A stretch of 64,000 bases of DNA from Selenomonadaceae bacterium (lineage in GTDB: Bacteria > Bacillota > Negativicutes > Selenomonadales > Selenomonadaceae): contig JAILRS010000018.1 in assembly GCA_024698045.1 (NCBI GenBank), positions 1 to 64,000 on the forward strand, read 5' to 3'. Shown one piece after another: positions 44,806 to 53,571 of the stretch. The notes under the pieces are model-generated. The model did no database searches. It was not told the DNA's origin and worked only from the letters and a program-made list of their open reading frames with translations. The first letter of the stretch is position 1; every line of letters begins with the position of its first letter. The translations under genes and the position numbers were made by a program.

Positions 44806-45504
44806 ATGGCAAATAAATCCGTCAAGGAAGTCAACCGCAAAGAGTATTACATTTTCAGTCCGTTCTTGAGAATTTTCCATTGGATTATGGCATCGCAAAT
44901 TGTAATTCTTTTCGCTACGGGTCTGTTAATCACAAAGCCGATGAACGTCGCAATAACCGAGCCGGTATTTTCCATTACCTCAATGGATTTGGTGCGTGAT
45001 ATCCATTTCACTTCGGCGTTCATACTCTGCGCATCTCTTATCCTTCGTATCTACGGCTTTATCGTCAACAAGGGCGACAGACTTTTCCCGCGTGTTTGGG
45101 AAGGTCATTTCTATGAGGAAACTGTCGACGTCGCTTTACACTACATGTTAATCAGACCGCATCACGCTTCCTTCCTGCGCAATCCTCTGGCGCGTGGTTC
45201 CTACGCCGCTTTGTATGTCATGTTGTTGATTGAAATTCTTACGGGTTTCGCAATGTACTTCATGACTTCGCCTTACACGGCGGGCGGAATACTTTTCGGT
45301 TGGGTGAATACTTTGGCAGGCAGTGAGATGATGGTGCATTACATTCATCACTATGTCGCCTGGTTTATCATCCTGTTTGCAATCGGTCACATGTACATGG
45401 TTATTCGCGCCGAATTTATGGAGGGCGAAAGTGAAATTTCTTCGATGTTCTCCGGCAAAAAGATTTTGGCGCATACTCCCAAAGATGCAAACGAACTCGA
45501 TTAA
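44806..45504 (+). CDS. hyaC: Hydrogenase cytochrome b subunit
   Basis: A 232-residue integral membrane protein with four to five hydrophobic segments and conserved His residues (for example in RIFHWIMASQ, RDIHFTSAF and HYIHHYVAWFIILFAIGH) that bind two b hemes. It accepts electrons from the small subunit and reduces quinone. It begins 6 nt after hyaB with GGGAGGTGA and ends the operon before a terminator. Confidence 0.93.
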   Translation: MANKSVKEVNRKEYYIFSPFLRIFHWIMASQIVILFATGLLITKPMNVAITEPVFSITSMDLVRDIHFTSAFILCASLILRIYGFIVNKGDRLFPRVWEGHFYEETVDVALHYMLIRPHHASFLRNPLARGSYAALYVMLLIEILTGFAMYFMTSPYTAGGILFGWVNTLAGSEMMVHYIHHYVAWFIILFAIGHMYMVIRAEFMEGESEISSMFSGKKILAHTPKDANELD

Positions 45505-45523
45505 AATTTTAACCGCGTAAATA

Positions 45524-45562
45524 AAAAAGCCCCTGCCGAAATTATCGACGGGGGTTTTTGTT
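45524..45562. terminator. Terminator after hyaC, probably bidirectional
   Basis: CCCCTGCCGA pairs with TCGACGGGGG (one mismatch, one G-U) around a short loop, with an A-run before and TTTTTGTTTT after. It lies between hyaC and the convergent minus-strand gene. Confidence 0.82.
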
Positions 45563-45578
45563 TTCGTTATATCAGTTA

Positions 45579-45962
45579 TTAAAGTTCTTCTATATCTTCG
45601 GGATGTTTCTTAATGTATTCGCAATACTTTTCGTATTCTTCGGCGAAAGATTTGTTTTCGGTGGCTGAAAGTTGATTCGCAAGCATAACGACCGACATCA
45701 ATCTTGCAAGATCGTATGACTTGTAAGTTTTGAGTAAATCCGAAATCGTCTTTGCGACATCATCAAGTAATTCCGAATCCCCATTGTTGAAACGATTGAG
45801 CAGAAGCAAATCAAACATTTGTTGTTCGAGTGCCGACCAACCGAGCGCGACGCCTGCATTGGAATGAGGAACACCGTCGTGAACATTGGCAAAATCAGAA
45901 TCGTCATCGCTTATCTCCGGGAGATACATTTCTTCTTCGTCTTCATACCGTGGTTTGAGCAT
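45579..45962 (-). CDS. Hypothetical acidic protein, 127 aa
   Basis: I start at ATG 45962, preceded by CAGGAGGA; the frame to 46055 lacks a site. The N-terminal 30 residues are very acidic (EDEEEMYLPEISDDDSD); the rest is predicted helical. No signal or membrane segment. Family not recognised. Confidence 0.7.
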   Translation of the reverse strand: MLKPRYEDEEEMYLPEISDDDSDFANVHDGVPHSNAGVALGWSALEQQMFDLLLLNRFNNGDSELLDDVAKTISDLLKTYKSYDLARLMSVVMLANQLSATENKSFAEEYEKYCEYIKKHPEDIEEL

Positions 45963-46210
45963 TAAAAATCCTCCTGAAAAATTTATTGGAAAATATGTTG
46001 AATCTATTGTACTATATTGACATGCTCCCTTACGATATTCTGCCGTCGTCAGCATTTATTGCCGTGCCTAAGCAAAGGTTGATGTCGCAACCCTACACGA
46101 TTCGATTGTCATTATATACATGGATTTTACTTTTAGCAAGTTTTTTTGACGCTGCTCAGTCGGCGGAATTTTGACGGTGCACTTTGACAAAACAAAAGCG
46201 GAGGTCATTC

Positions 46211-46660
46211 ATGCAAAAATTTTTACTTGGTATTGGCGTGATATTGATTCTCTCGGGAATTTTCGGCACGAGTTACATATGGCATCACGACCATCGTGAA
46301 GCAGAAAGTTTGGATAAATACGCGACGACCGATTTTCAAGTAGGAAGGGATATTTACGGCGAATTGGAAAGCGCCACGCTCAGTCTTTGGGATTATCGTT
46401 ACGACAAAGCGCAACTTTTGCCCAAAGTCATTCTCATAACCGACGGCGCGCCTTGGGAAATCGACGCGGTCACCAAACAAACTCAACAGGGTATGCTTAA
46501 CGAAAACAAATTGTTCTTTCACTTTCCGCGCTCAAGTTTTAAAGACATACTCAACGCAAAAAAAGTTCGCTTGAAAATTTACTACGATAACGGGCAATCG
46601 ATTGAGTTGCCGCTAACCAAAAACGAATTGCTTTCATGGCAAAGAAAATTACGCTGGTAG
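46211..46660 (+). CDS. Hypothetical membrane-anchored protein, 149 aa
   Basis: ATG 46211 follows GGAGGT by 5 nt. The N-terminal helix (about 4-22, FLLGIGVILILSGIFGTSYI) looks like an uncleaved signal anchor; the rest would face outside and is mixed alpha/beta with no cysteines. Unknown function. cobS starts 24 nt downstream, so it may share a transcript. Confidence 0.72.
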   Translation: MQKFLLGIGVILILSGIFGTSYIWHHDHREAESLDKYATTDFQVGRDIYGELESATLSLWDYRYDKAQLLPKVILITDGAPWEIDAVTKQTQQGMLNENKLFFHFPRSSFKDILNAKKVRLKIYYDNGQSIELPLTKNELLSWQRKLRW

Positions 46661-46684
46661 TTTTAACTGTTAAGAGGAATACAA

Positions 46685-47467
46685 ATGAATTCATTTTTAA
46701 TCGGGCTTCAATTTTTGACTAGAATATTTGTCGTGAAGCAAACGGTATGGACGGAAAAAAGTTTCGGGGAATCTGTACGATATTTCCCGTTAATCGGCGC
46801 GGTACTCGGGATAATTTCCGCGGCAATCGTCGGCGCGTTGAATATTTTTACCGGCGGAAGTTTACCGTTATTTACCGGCGTCATTGCCTTCGTGTCGCTG
46901 ATAATTTTGACGGGCGGCATGCATTGCGACGGGTTAATGGATTCGGTCGACGGATTATTTTCGGGACGTGAGGGCGAAAAAATTCTGCAGATAATGAAAG
47001 ACAGTCGCGCAGGCTCTTTCGGTGTAGTTGCGATGATTTTGGTTGCGGCATTAGAAATTTCCTCGTTAGCCGAATTGGCAAGACTGTCGACATGGCAACT
47101 GATTGCGGCGATTTATTCCGCGCCGATAATCGGGCGAATGATGATGGTTACGACAATCGGATTATTTCCCTACGCACGACCCGAGGGCATGGGCAAAGCG
47201 TTCGCCGAATACACGACACGGCGGACGATTTTTTTCGCGGTGATTGAAACGATTTTACTTTTATTGCCGCTGATTATTTTGGGCGGACAATTTTTAATCT
47301 GCGCAGGTCTTGCGACATTGACGGCGTTGCTAATCACATGGCGATTCGCGATGCTGGCGAAGGAAAAGATAGGCGGAGTAACGGGCGATATTTACGGCGC
47401 AGTGACGACTTTATCGGAAGTAACCGCAGTCATAACATTTTTATTGACGGCGGTGGCGATGAAATGA
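46685..47467 (+). CDS. cobS: Cobalamin synthase (adenosylcobinamide-GDP ribazoletransferase)
   Basis: A 260-residue membrane enzyme that joins adenosylcobinamide-GDP and alpha-ribazole in the last stage of B12 synthesis. The signature GGMHCDGLMDSVDGLFSG (about 77-94) with acidic metal ligands is clear, as are DSRAGSFGVVAM and several hydrophobic helices. Its stop overlaps the next ATG (ATGA). Confidence 0.95.
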   Translation: MNSFLIGLQFLTRIFVVKQTVWTEKSFGESVRYFPLIGAVLGIISAAIVGALNIFTGGSLPLFTGVIAFVSLIILTGGMHCDGLMDSVDGLFSGREGEKILQIMKDSRAGSFGVVAMILVAALEISSLAELARLSTWQLIAAIYSAPIIGRMMMVTTIGLFPYARPEGMGKAFAEYTTRRTIFFAVIETILLLLPLIILGGQFLICAGLATLTALLITWRFAMLAKEKIGGVTGDIYGAVTTLSEVTAVITFLLTAVAMK

Positions 47468-48246
47468 AAATTGTTGTGAAAATGCGTGGTACGTGCGGAG
47501 AATTGGCGCAGGGATTTTTTCGCGGCGAACCGATTTTAATTACCTGCCCGATAGAAAAATATTCGACGGTGACGATATCGGAAGAGCTGACGGGCGCAGA
47601 AAATTTGGGTGCAAAATCTTTGGCAATGGTCGACAAAGTTTTAAAAATGTTGGGCGTAAAAAATTTGCCGTACGGATTGAAATTGACATCGGAACTTCCG
47701 CGCGGAAAAGGTTTGGCATCATCCTCGGCCGATACGGCGGCGGTTGCCCAAGCTGTCGCGTTATCCTTCGGGCAAAAATTTTCGGCGGAGGATTTGGGGA
47801 AATTATGTGCGCAGATTGAGCCTACGGACGGAATTTTTTTCGACGGCGTTGTAGCAATGAATCCGCTGACCGGTAAATTTATCAAATCGATTCGTGCGCA
47901 GGAAAAATTTTTGATTGCGGTTTTCGATTACGGCGGCACGGTCAACACCGTTGAGTTTAACAGGCGCAGTGACTTTGAAATTACCGCACTTGATGACGTG
48001 ATTGACTTTGCGCTAACTAAAAAATCCGCGCTGGCGAATCAAAAGATTTTGCCTAAACGCGGACTTAACAATCTTATTGAATTTGCCGAGGACTTTGGAG
48101 CCGTCGGCGTAAACATTGCTCATTCGGGGACTGTCGTCGGGATTTTTTTTCATGCCGATGATTTACATGTCGACGAAAAAATTTGTGACGTCCGAAAACG
48201 TTTTGAGTTCCTGTCGTTCATGATGTTGACTTCGTTGGCCGTTTAA
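47464..48246 (+). CDS. GHMP kinase, probable L-threonine kinase (PduX-like)
   Basis: A 260-residue GHMP-superfamily kinase: substrate loop GTCGELAQGFFRGEPILITCPI and ATP loop LPRGKGLASSSADTAAV. PduX phosphorylates threonine for the aminopropanol arm of cobalamin. Overlap with cobS by the ATGA junction supports that role. The longer frame from 47338 lies inside cobS and is not used. Confidence 0.85.
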   Translation: MKIVVKMRGTCGELAQGFFRGEPILITCPIEKYSTVTISEELTGAENLGAKSLAMVDKVLKMLGVKNLPYGLKLTSELPRGKGLASSSADTAAVAQAVALSFGQKFSAEDLGKLCAQIEPTDGIFFDGVVAMNPLTGKFIKSIRAQEKFLIAVFDYGGTVNTVEFNRRSDFEITALDDVIDFALTKKSALANQKILPKRGLNNLIEFAEDFGAVGVNIAHSGTVVGIFFHADDLHVDEKICDVRKRFEFLSFMMLTSLAV

Positions 48247-48834
48247 TTATTTTGCCAAGTTATCAAAGTCTTCTTGCGGTATGAGCGTAACCAAGCCCAT
48301 TATCGCCAAAATCTGTTCAAAGGCAACGCGCGCCGTAGACGTATTCTTTACCACAAAATCCACATCGCGCCAGTGATCGAATTCGCCTGTTTCCTCGGCG
48401 GTCTCGACATAGTAACGTATTTCATCATTTGAACAACCTGTACGCAACATCCTGTCAACAAATACTTGATCGTCAATCATAAGGAAAACGGTTACCAAGT
48501 CTTGATTTATAAATTTGGTGAGCTGCTTGATGCCGGAAGGGTCGTGCATGATTGCTATGCTTATTTTATGATTCTGGTAAGCCTCGAGGACATCACTTTT
48601 GCGCAAACCGTAAGAGTGCGATTGATATGACGTGTTGACTATAAATTTTTCCTGTTCGTATTCTCTGCTTTTGACTGTCTGATAAAGTTTGCGTTTGTAA
48701 GCAAAACGATCGTCGAAAACGCGCGTGGTAACGGTAGGGATGTAGTGAATACCCATGGACAGCAACTGAGATACCATAGTCGATTTGCCCGAGGTATGAG
48801 GTCCCAAAAATGCGTAAATTTTATTTCTGGCCAT
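48247..48834 (-). CDS. Guanylate-kinase-like P-loop protein
   Basis: A 195-residue protein with the P-loop GPHTSGKST (11-19) and TVTTRVFDDRFAYKR, comparable to the nucleotide-binding part of guanylate kinase, but with divergent remaining motifs. It is unlikely to be the essential Gmk. Its stop abuts the convergent threonine-kinase-like stop. Upstream is a small zinc-ribbon gene 11 nt away. Confidence 0.72.
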   Translation of the reverse strand: MARNKIYAFLGPHTSGKSTMVSQLLSMGIHYIPTVTTRVFDDRFAYKRKLYQTVKSREYEQEKFIVNTSYQSHSYGLRKSDVLEAYQNHKISIAIMHDPSGIKQLTKFINQDLVTVFLMIDDQVFVDRMLRTGCSNDEIRYYVETAEETGEFDHWRDVDFVVKNTSTARVAFEQILAIMGLVTLIPQEDFDNLAK

Positions 48835-48845
48835 AAGAATTCTCC

Positions 48846-49058
48846 TTAGCGTCTTTGTTTGGCGATTACGCGAACTGTATCTTCATCTTCATCTATTTCC
48901 GCGCCGCAACGGGGACAACATTTATATTGAGTGCCGTCGGGCAACGAGCGTTTGCCCGTGCACTTGGTACAAAATTCCAACTCGCAACGATTACATTTCA
49001 AAATTTCCCCAAAATCAGTCCGTCCGCAACGAGGACAACTCTTGTAGTCATTCGCCAT
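48846..49058 (-). CDS. Small zinc-ribbon protein, 70 aa
   Basis: Four CxxC pairs (CPRC, CNRC, CTKC, CPRC) suggest two zinc sites. The C-terminus is acidic and then basic. Function unknown; zinc ribbons often bind nucleic acid or proteins. Between the guanylate-kinase-like gene and a small unknown gene, all on the minus strand. Confidence 0.8.
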   Translation of the reverse strand: MANDYKSCPRCGRTDFGEILKCNRCELEFCTKCTGKRSLPDGTQYKCCPRCGAEIDEDEDTVRVIAKQRR

Positions 49059-49073
49059 GAGAATTTCACCCTT

Positions 49074-49385
49074 TCAATAGTGAGGATGTGCCTTGACATA
49101 ATCGACGGGACGACTCCAATCAACATGGACGCCCGTAGCCTCCCACAACCGCGTTAAAACGATTTGCAGATTCTTCGCGCTTTCGTTGGGGTCTATATTT
49201 TCCGCAGTGAAATCCAAAAGAGTTTCATGCGGAATTTTTATTTCGTGCGATGTGGTTAAAAATTTTTCGGCAAGTGCTTTGCCCTCGGCGTCGTCAAGAT
49301 TTACTTTTACTTTGCGTTCTGCCTCGTCGTATTCCACCCAGCCCAAACTTCCGTTGTAACTTATCGCCACGCTGAAATTTTCCAA
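49074..49385 (-). CDS. Hypothetical protein, about 103 aa
   Basis: Starts are ambiguous. TTG 49385 has AGGAG about 9 nt upstream; ATG 49394 directly touches that site; ATG 49442 overlaps the previous gene. The protein contains ISYNGSLGWVEYDEAERKVKVNLDD, resembling a beta-rich domain, and a C-terminal TGVHVDWSRPVDYVKAHPHY. Family not recognised. Confidence 0.65.
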   Translation of the reverse strand: MENFSVAISYNGSLGWVEYDEAERKVKVNLDDAEGKALAEKFLTTSHEIKIPHETLLDFTAENIDPNESAKNLQIVLTRLWEATGVHVDWSRPVDYVKAHPHY

Positions 49386-49416
49386 ACAAATCATCTCCTC
49401 TCGCGCGTACGTATTT

Positions 49417-49956
49417 TTAATCTTCCCAAAGTGACATTCCAAGGTTCGCTAAATATTCCCGTGAATGTTCATAGTAATGCATTGCCGACGCTCTGAGCGC
49501 GACTATTTCGTCTTCACGAAGAGCACGCATGATTTTCGCCGGGTTGCCAAATACCAAAGAGTTATGAGGAATTTTTTTGTATTGAGTTATGACAGTACCC
49601 GCGCCGATGATACAGTTATCGCCAATTTCGGAATAGCCCAGAATAATCGAGCCCATGCCTATAAGACAATCGTTGCCGATAGAATTGCAGTGGATTATCG
49701 CGTTATGTCCGACAGTGACGTAATTGCCGATTTTGGTCGGCGAATCGCCCATGACATGAACGGTACAGTTATCTTGAATATTTGTATAGCAGCCGATTGT
49801 TACTGGTTGGAAATCGCCGCGTACGGTTGCGCCGAACCAAATACTCGATCCCACACCGATTTCGACTTCACCGACAACCGACGCACCCGGCGCGACAAAA
49901 ACATCGGGAGCTATTTTGGGTTTTTTCCCTTTGTAAGGCAAAATTATGGAGTCCAT
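49417..49956 (-). CDS. Gamma-carbonic-anhydrase-like hexapeptide-repeat protein
   Basis: A 179-residue left-handed beta-helix protein with repeating hexapeptides (for example IGVGSSIWFGATVRGD, IGNYVTVGHNAIIHC). The three His positions of the family are visible in NCTVHVM, VTVGHNAIIHC, fitting the metal site. I start at ATG 49956 (AAAGGAT upstream); the frame to 49998 adds 14 residues. Many such proteins are of unproven activity. Confidence 0.85.
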   Translation of the reverse strand: MDSIILPYKGKKPKIAPDVFVAPGASVVGEVEIGVGSSIWFGATVRGDFQPVTIGCYTNIQDNCTVHVMGDSPTKIGNYVTVGHNAIIHCNSIGNDCLIGMGSIILGYSEIGDNCIIGAGTVITQYKKIPHNSLVFGNPAKIMRALREDEIVALRASAMHYYEHSREYLANLGMSLWED

Positions 49957-50011
49957 TTTATCAATCCTTTCGGTAAAAATTATAAGTATTGGTGACATGA
50001 ACGATTATAAA

Positions 50012-51148
50012 TTATTTTGATGATTGCAGTCTTTTTATTTCGTCCTCAAGTTCGGCGATACGCGCCTTGTCTTTCGCCGCCGATTCTTGCAGCTGTTTTA
50101 TTGTGCCGTTAGCCTGCGCCGCCAGCTGTTGCATTCTCTGATTGTTAACCGTGTTGATTCTCTGCAGAGTGTTGACGAACGAACAGAGTGCGGAAATTAA
50201 TACATCGTTATCGCCGAAATGTTTGCCGTATTCCTGTTTGATTGTCTCATAAACTTCAAACGGATTAAGATTAAAACTTGCTTGCAGACATGCACCGAAT
50301 TTTTGACGAAGAAATATTTCCAACAGAGCATAACGATATTGCGGATTGGCTTTGAAGAATTCAATCTTACTCATGAAGTTATCAAGTGCCTTCATTCCAA
50401 AAAGAATCGGACTAATCCAAAAATTGACTATTTGTTGCGGCGTCTTTTTTATCCGTGAAACAGAATTAAAACTTAAACGTTGCTTATAAAACATGTTAGG
50501 TATTAGCAAATATCTTTTTGAATGAAATACTAAACCGTAAGTCCAGACATCATCTTCGGAAATTTTACAATGAGGAAAAAATATTTGATGGTTGATAACA
50601 AAACTACGTCTAACAATCTTTGTCCACGGCTGTACTCGATATTGCCCTCTTATTATTTTTTGAACGCGTTCGACCAAATTATCCGATTCAAAAGTCGGCT
50701 TATCAACAAAATAATCTTTATGTGGAAGCTCTTCATGTAATCCTGTTCCGTCTTCCTGTACTCGGTAATTATTGTCGCAATCGACAACATCGGCATCATA
50801 TTTCTTCGCCAAGGTGTAAAGTTCTTCGAGCGCAGTTTTTGTATATAAATCATCTGCATCCTAAAAGGTAACGTATTCGCCGCGAGATAAATATAATCCC
50901 TTGTTACGAGGCATGGCACCGCTGCCGGTGTTTTCTTCCATGTGAAACAAAGTTAATCTGCCATTGAATTTTTCTTTATAATTTTCGACGATGGCACAAC
51001 TTGAATCGGTAGAGCAATCGTCAACGACTATGACTTCAAAATTTTTGAAAGTCTGGGCAAGCAAACTGTCCAGAGCTTCGCCGATATATTTTTCGACGTT
51101 GTAAAGGGGAATGATGACCGAAACAGGTATGCCCGATAAATTTTCCAT
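50012..51148 (-). pseudogene. Family-2 glycosyltransferase broken by an in-frame TAG
   Basis: The frame 51148-50861 begins MENLSGIPVSVIIPLYNVEKYIGEALDSLLAQTFKNFEVIVVDDCSTDSS-like residues (GT-A nucleotide-sugar fold). It stops at TAG (50863-50861) exactly where the intact paralogue has a Leu codon before the DxD-type DDDD motif. The rest continues in the same frame to 50012 with strong similarity to the paralogue, ending in a coiled coil. One base change (TTG to TAG) would explain it. A read-through function or a sequencing error are alternatives. Confidence 0.85.
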
Positions 51149-51184
51149 TAATCAATTTCCTTTCCAATATATTCGGTAAGACGC

Positions 51185-52321
51185 TTAAGTATTACTTTGC
51201 AGTCTTTTTATTTCGGCCTCAAGTTCGGCGATACGCGCCTTGTCTTTCGCCGCCGATTCTTGCAGCTGTTTTATCGTGCCGTTAGCCTGCGCCGCAAGCT
51301 GTTGCATTCTCTGATTGTTAACCGCGTTGATTCTCTGCATGGTATTGACGAATGAACAAAGTGCGGAAATTAATACATCGTTATCGCCGAAATGTTTGCC
51401 GTATTCCTGTTTGATTGTATCGTAAACTTCGAACGGATTAAGCTTGAAACTTGCCGGCAAAAGAACACCAAATATTCTAATAAAACGATTTTCCAATAAA
51501 GCATAACGATATTGTGGATTGGCTTTGAAAAATTTAATCTTACTCATGAAGTTATCAAGTGATTTCAGTCCCAAAAGCATGGGATTAAGCCAGAAATTAA
51601 TTGTCTGCCGGGGTGTCTTTTGCACTCTCGTAATTGAGCTTGAGTTTGACCGTTGTATGTAAACTTTATTTGGCACGCGCAAATATCTTTTCGCGTAGAA
51701 TGCTAAGCCGCAAGTCCATACGACATCATCGCTCGGGCGTGTATTCGGAAAAAATATTTCATGTTCAAAAATCAAATTACGTCGTACAAGTTTTGTCCAC
51801 TGTTCTACTCGATATTGTCTTTTTATTATTTTTGGAACACGTTCGACTAAATTATCCGATTCAAAAGTCGGCTTATCTACAAAATAATCCTTATGGGGTA
51901 ATGCTTCACGAAATCCTGTTCCGTCTTCCTGTATCCGGTAATTATTGTCGCACTGGACAACATCGGCATCATATTTCTTCGCCAATGTGTAAAGTTCTTC
52001 AAGTGCAGATTTGGTATACAAGTCATCATCATCCAGAAAAGCAACATATTCACCGCGCGACATCATCAAGCCTTTATTTTTGGGCATAGCACCGCTGCCG
52101 GTGTTTTCTTCCATGTGAACCAAAATTAATCTGCCACTGAATTTTTCTTTGTAACTTTCGACGATGGCACAACTTGAATCGGTAGAGCAATCGTCAACTA
52201 CTATAACTTCAAAATTTTTAAAAGTCTGAGCAAGCAAACTGTCCAGAGCTTCGCCGATAAATTTTTCTGCGTTGTAGAGGGGAATGATGACCGAAACAGG
52301 TATGCCCGATAAATTTTCCAT
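51185..52321 (-). CDS. Family-2 glycosyltransferase
   Basis: A 378-residue GT2 enzyme, intact twin of the broken gene next to it. GT-A domain to about residue 220 with VSVIIPLYNAEKFIGEAL, VVDDCSTDSS and the metal-binding LDDDDLY. The C-terminal 60 residues form a coiled coil (QRMQQLAAQANGTIKQLQ...). It probably adds sugars to surface polysaccharide or protein. The ATG overlaps the previous TAA (TAATG), so translation is coupled. Confidence 0.92.
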   Translation of the reverse strand: MENLSGIPVSVIIPLYNAEKFIGEALDSLLAQTFKNFEVIVVDDCSTDSSCAIVESYKEKFSGRLILVHMEENTGSGAMPKNKGLMMSRGEYVAFLDDDDLYTKSALEELYTLAKKYDADVVQCDNNYRIQEDGTGFREALPHKDYFVDKPTFESDNLVERVPKIIKRQYRVEQWTKLVRRNLIFEHEIFFPNTRPSDDVVWTCGLAFYAKRYLRVPNKVYIQRSNSSSITRVQKTPRQTINFWLNPMLLGLKSLDNFMSKIKFFKANPQYRYALLENRFIRIFGVLLPASFKLNPFEVYDTIKQEYGKHFGDNDVLISALCSFVNTMQRINAVNNQRMQQLAAQANGTIKQLQESAAKDKARIAELEAEIKRLQSNT

Positions 52322-53556
52322 TAATCAATTTCCTTTCTGTATATCTCGGTGAAAAGTTGAGCTCGTTTTTCAAGAATCCATTTGCCGATATCCGCACCCG
52401 TTAAATCTTGCGGTACGATACTGCCGTTTATTTTCAACAGCTCGGCAATAATTTCCTGCGCATGCTCAAGATACGGCGGTAACCCGTGATTATCTGCGCG
52501 GATGATGTCGCAGAAATTTTTCACGCCGATTTTCGGATTGTTTATCGCAATCAGCAACTTAACGATTTTCTCGGGCTTTTTCAACCGCGACGCGCGCATA
52601 TGTTCACGAATAACGAACGCCGCCATTTTTTTCCAATCGCTCGGCAATCGCATTCGTTCGTTCATTTTTTCCAGCACATCAAGTCCGCGAAATTCATGCC
52701 TGTAATGATGAGGCAACATTTCGGGCGGTGTAGTACCCTTGCCGATATCGTGAACCAAAGCCGCAAATCTTACGACGGGATTATCATTGACTTTGGCAAC
52801 CTCGTCGACAATCTGCATTGTATGTTCGTAGGCATCGCCCTCGGGATGATATACTATCGGCTGAATTTTTCCGCGTAGTTGTGTAATTTCGGGAAAAATT
52901 ATTTTCAGTAAATCTGCTCGATCCAAATTCCTAAAGAAAATCGACGGCTTATCCGTACGCAATGCCGTTTCTGTCTCGTTGAAAATTCTTTCGCTTGGTT
53001 CGTGTGCCAATTCCGCGCCGCATTTTTTCATCGCCTCGATTGTTTCGGGACATATCTCAAAATCGAATTGAGCGGATTGTCGCGCGGCACGCAGAGCACG
53101 AACGGAATCATCAATAAAATGTTCGCTTACGGCTCGAATTTTTTTGTTAATGACATCTTCGCGTCCGCCGAACGGGTCGACAAGTTCACCGCTTAAAATA
53201 TCAACCGCCATTGCATTAATGGTTGTATCGCGCCGAAATAAATCTTGTTCAATCGTAACAGTTGGCGCGAATAAAATTTCAAAGCCGCGGTAACCTATGT
53301 CGACTTTGTGTTCGGTGCGCGCGAAAGCGACTTCGCAAAAATCTTTGTCGATATCGACGGAATAAACGGGAAAAGATTTGCCGAATTTGCGCGCGTTCGG
53401 GAATGTCTTCGCGAAAATTTTTTCTTCCAATCCCGTGACGCAATAATCTCTGTCGTGCGCCTTCACACCACGAAATTTATCGCGAACCGCCCCGCCCACA
53501 AGATACGCTCGTCCGCCCAATTCGTTTACCTTTTTTGCAAAGTCCTGTTCCGTCAT
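52321..53556 (-). CDS. cca: CCA-adding tRNA nucleotidyltransferase family, with HD domain
   Basis: A 411-residue class II nucleotidyltransferase: YLVGGAVRDKFRG (11-30) with the DRDYCVTG acid pair, RRDTTINAMAVD, RALRAARQSAQFDFEI, and an HD domain (RFAALVHDIGKGTTP..HHYRHE) like the gamma-proteobacterial CCA enzyme. It repairs or adds the tRNA 3' CCA. A poly(A) polymerase role cannot be excluded by sequence alone. The tRNA-Ser here encodes its CCA, so the job may be repair. Confidence 0.9.
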   Translation of the reverse strand: MTEQDFAKKVNELGGRAYLVGGAVRDKFRGVKAHDRDYCVTGLEEKIFAKTFPNARKFGKSFPVYSVDIDKDFCEVAFARTEHKVDIGYRGFEILFAPTVTIEQDLFRRDTTINAMAVDILSGELVDPFGGREDVINKKIRAVSEHFIDDSVRALRAARQSAQFDFEICPETIEAMKKCGAELAHEPSERIFNETETALRTDKPSIFFRNLDRADLLKIIFPEITQLRGKIQPIVYHPEGDAYEHTMQIVDEVAKVNDNPVVRFAALVHDIGKGTTPPEMLPHHYRHEFRGLDVLEKMNERMRLPSDWKKMAAFVIREHMRASRLKKPEKIVKLLIAINNPKIGVKNFCDIIRADNHGLPPYLEHAQEIIAELLKINGSIVPQDLTGADIGKWILEKRAQLFTEIYRKEID

Positions 53557-53571
53557 AAAAATTTTCCTGTC

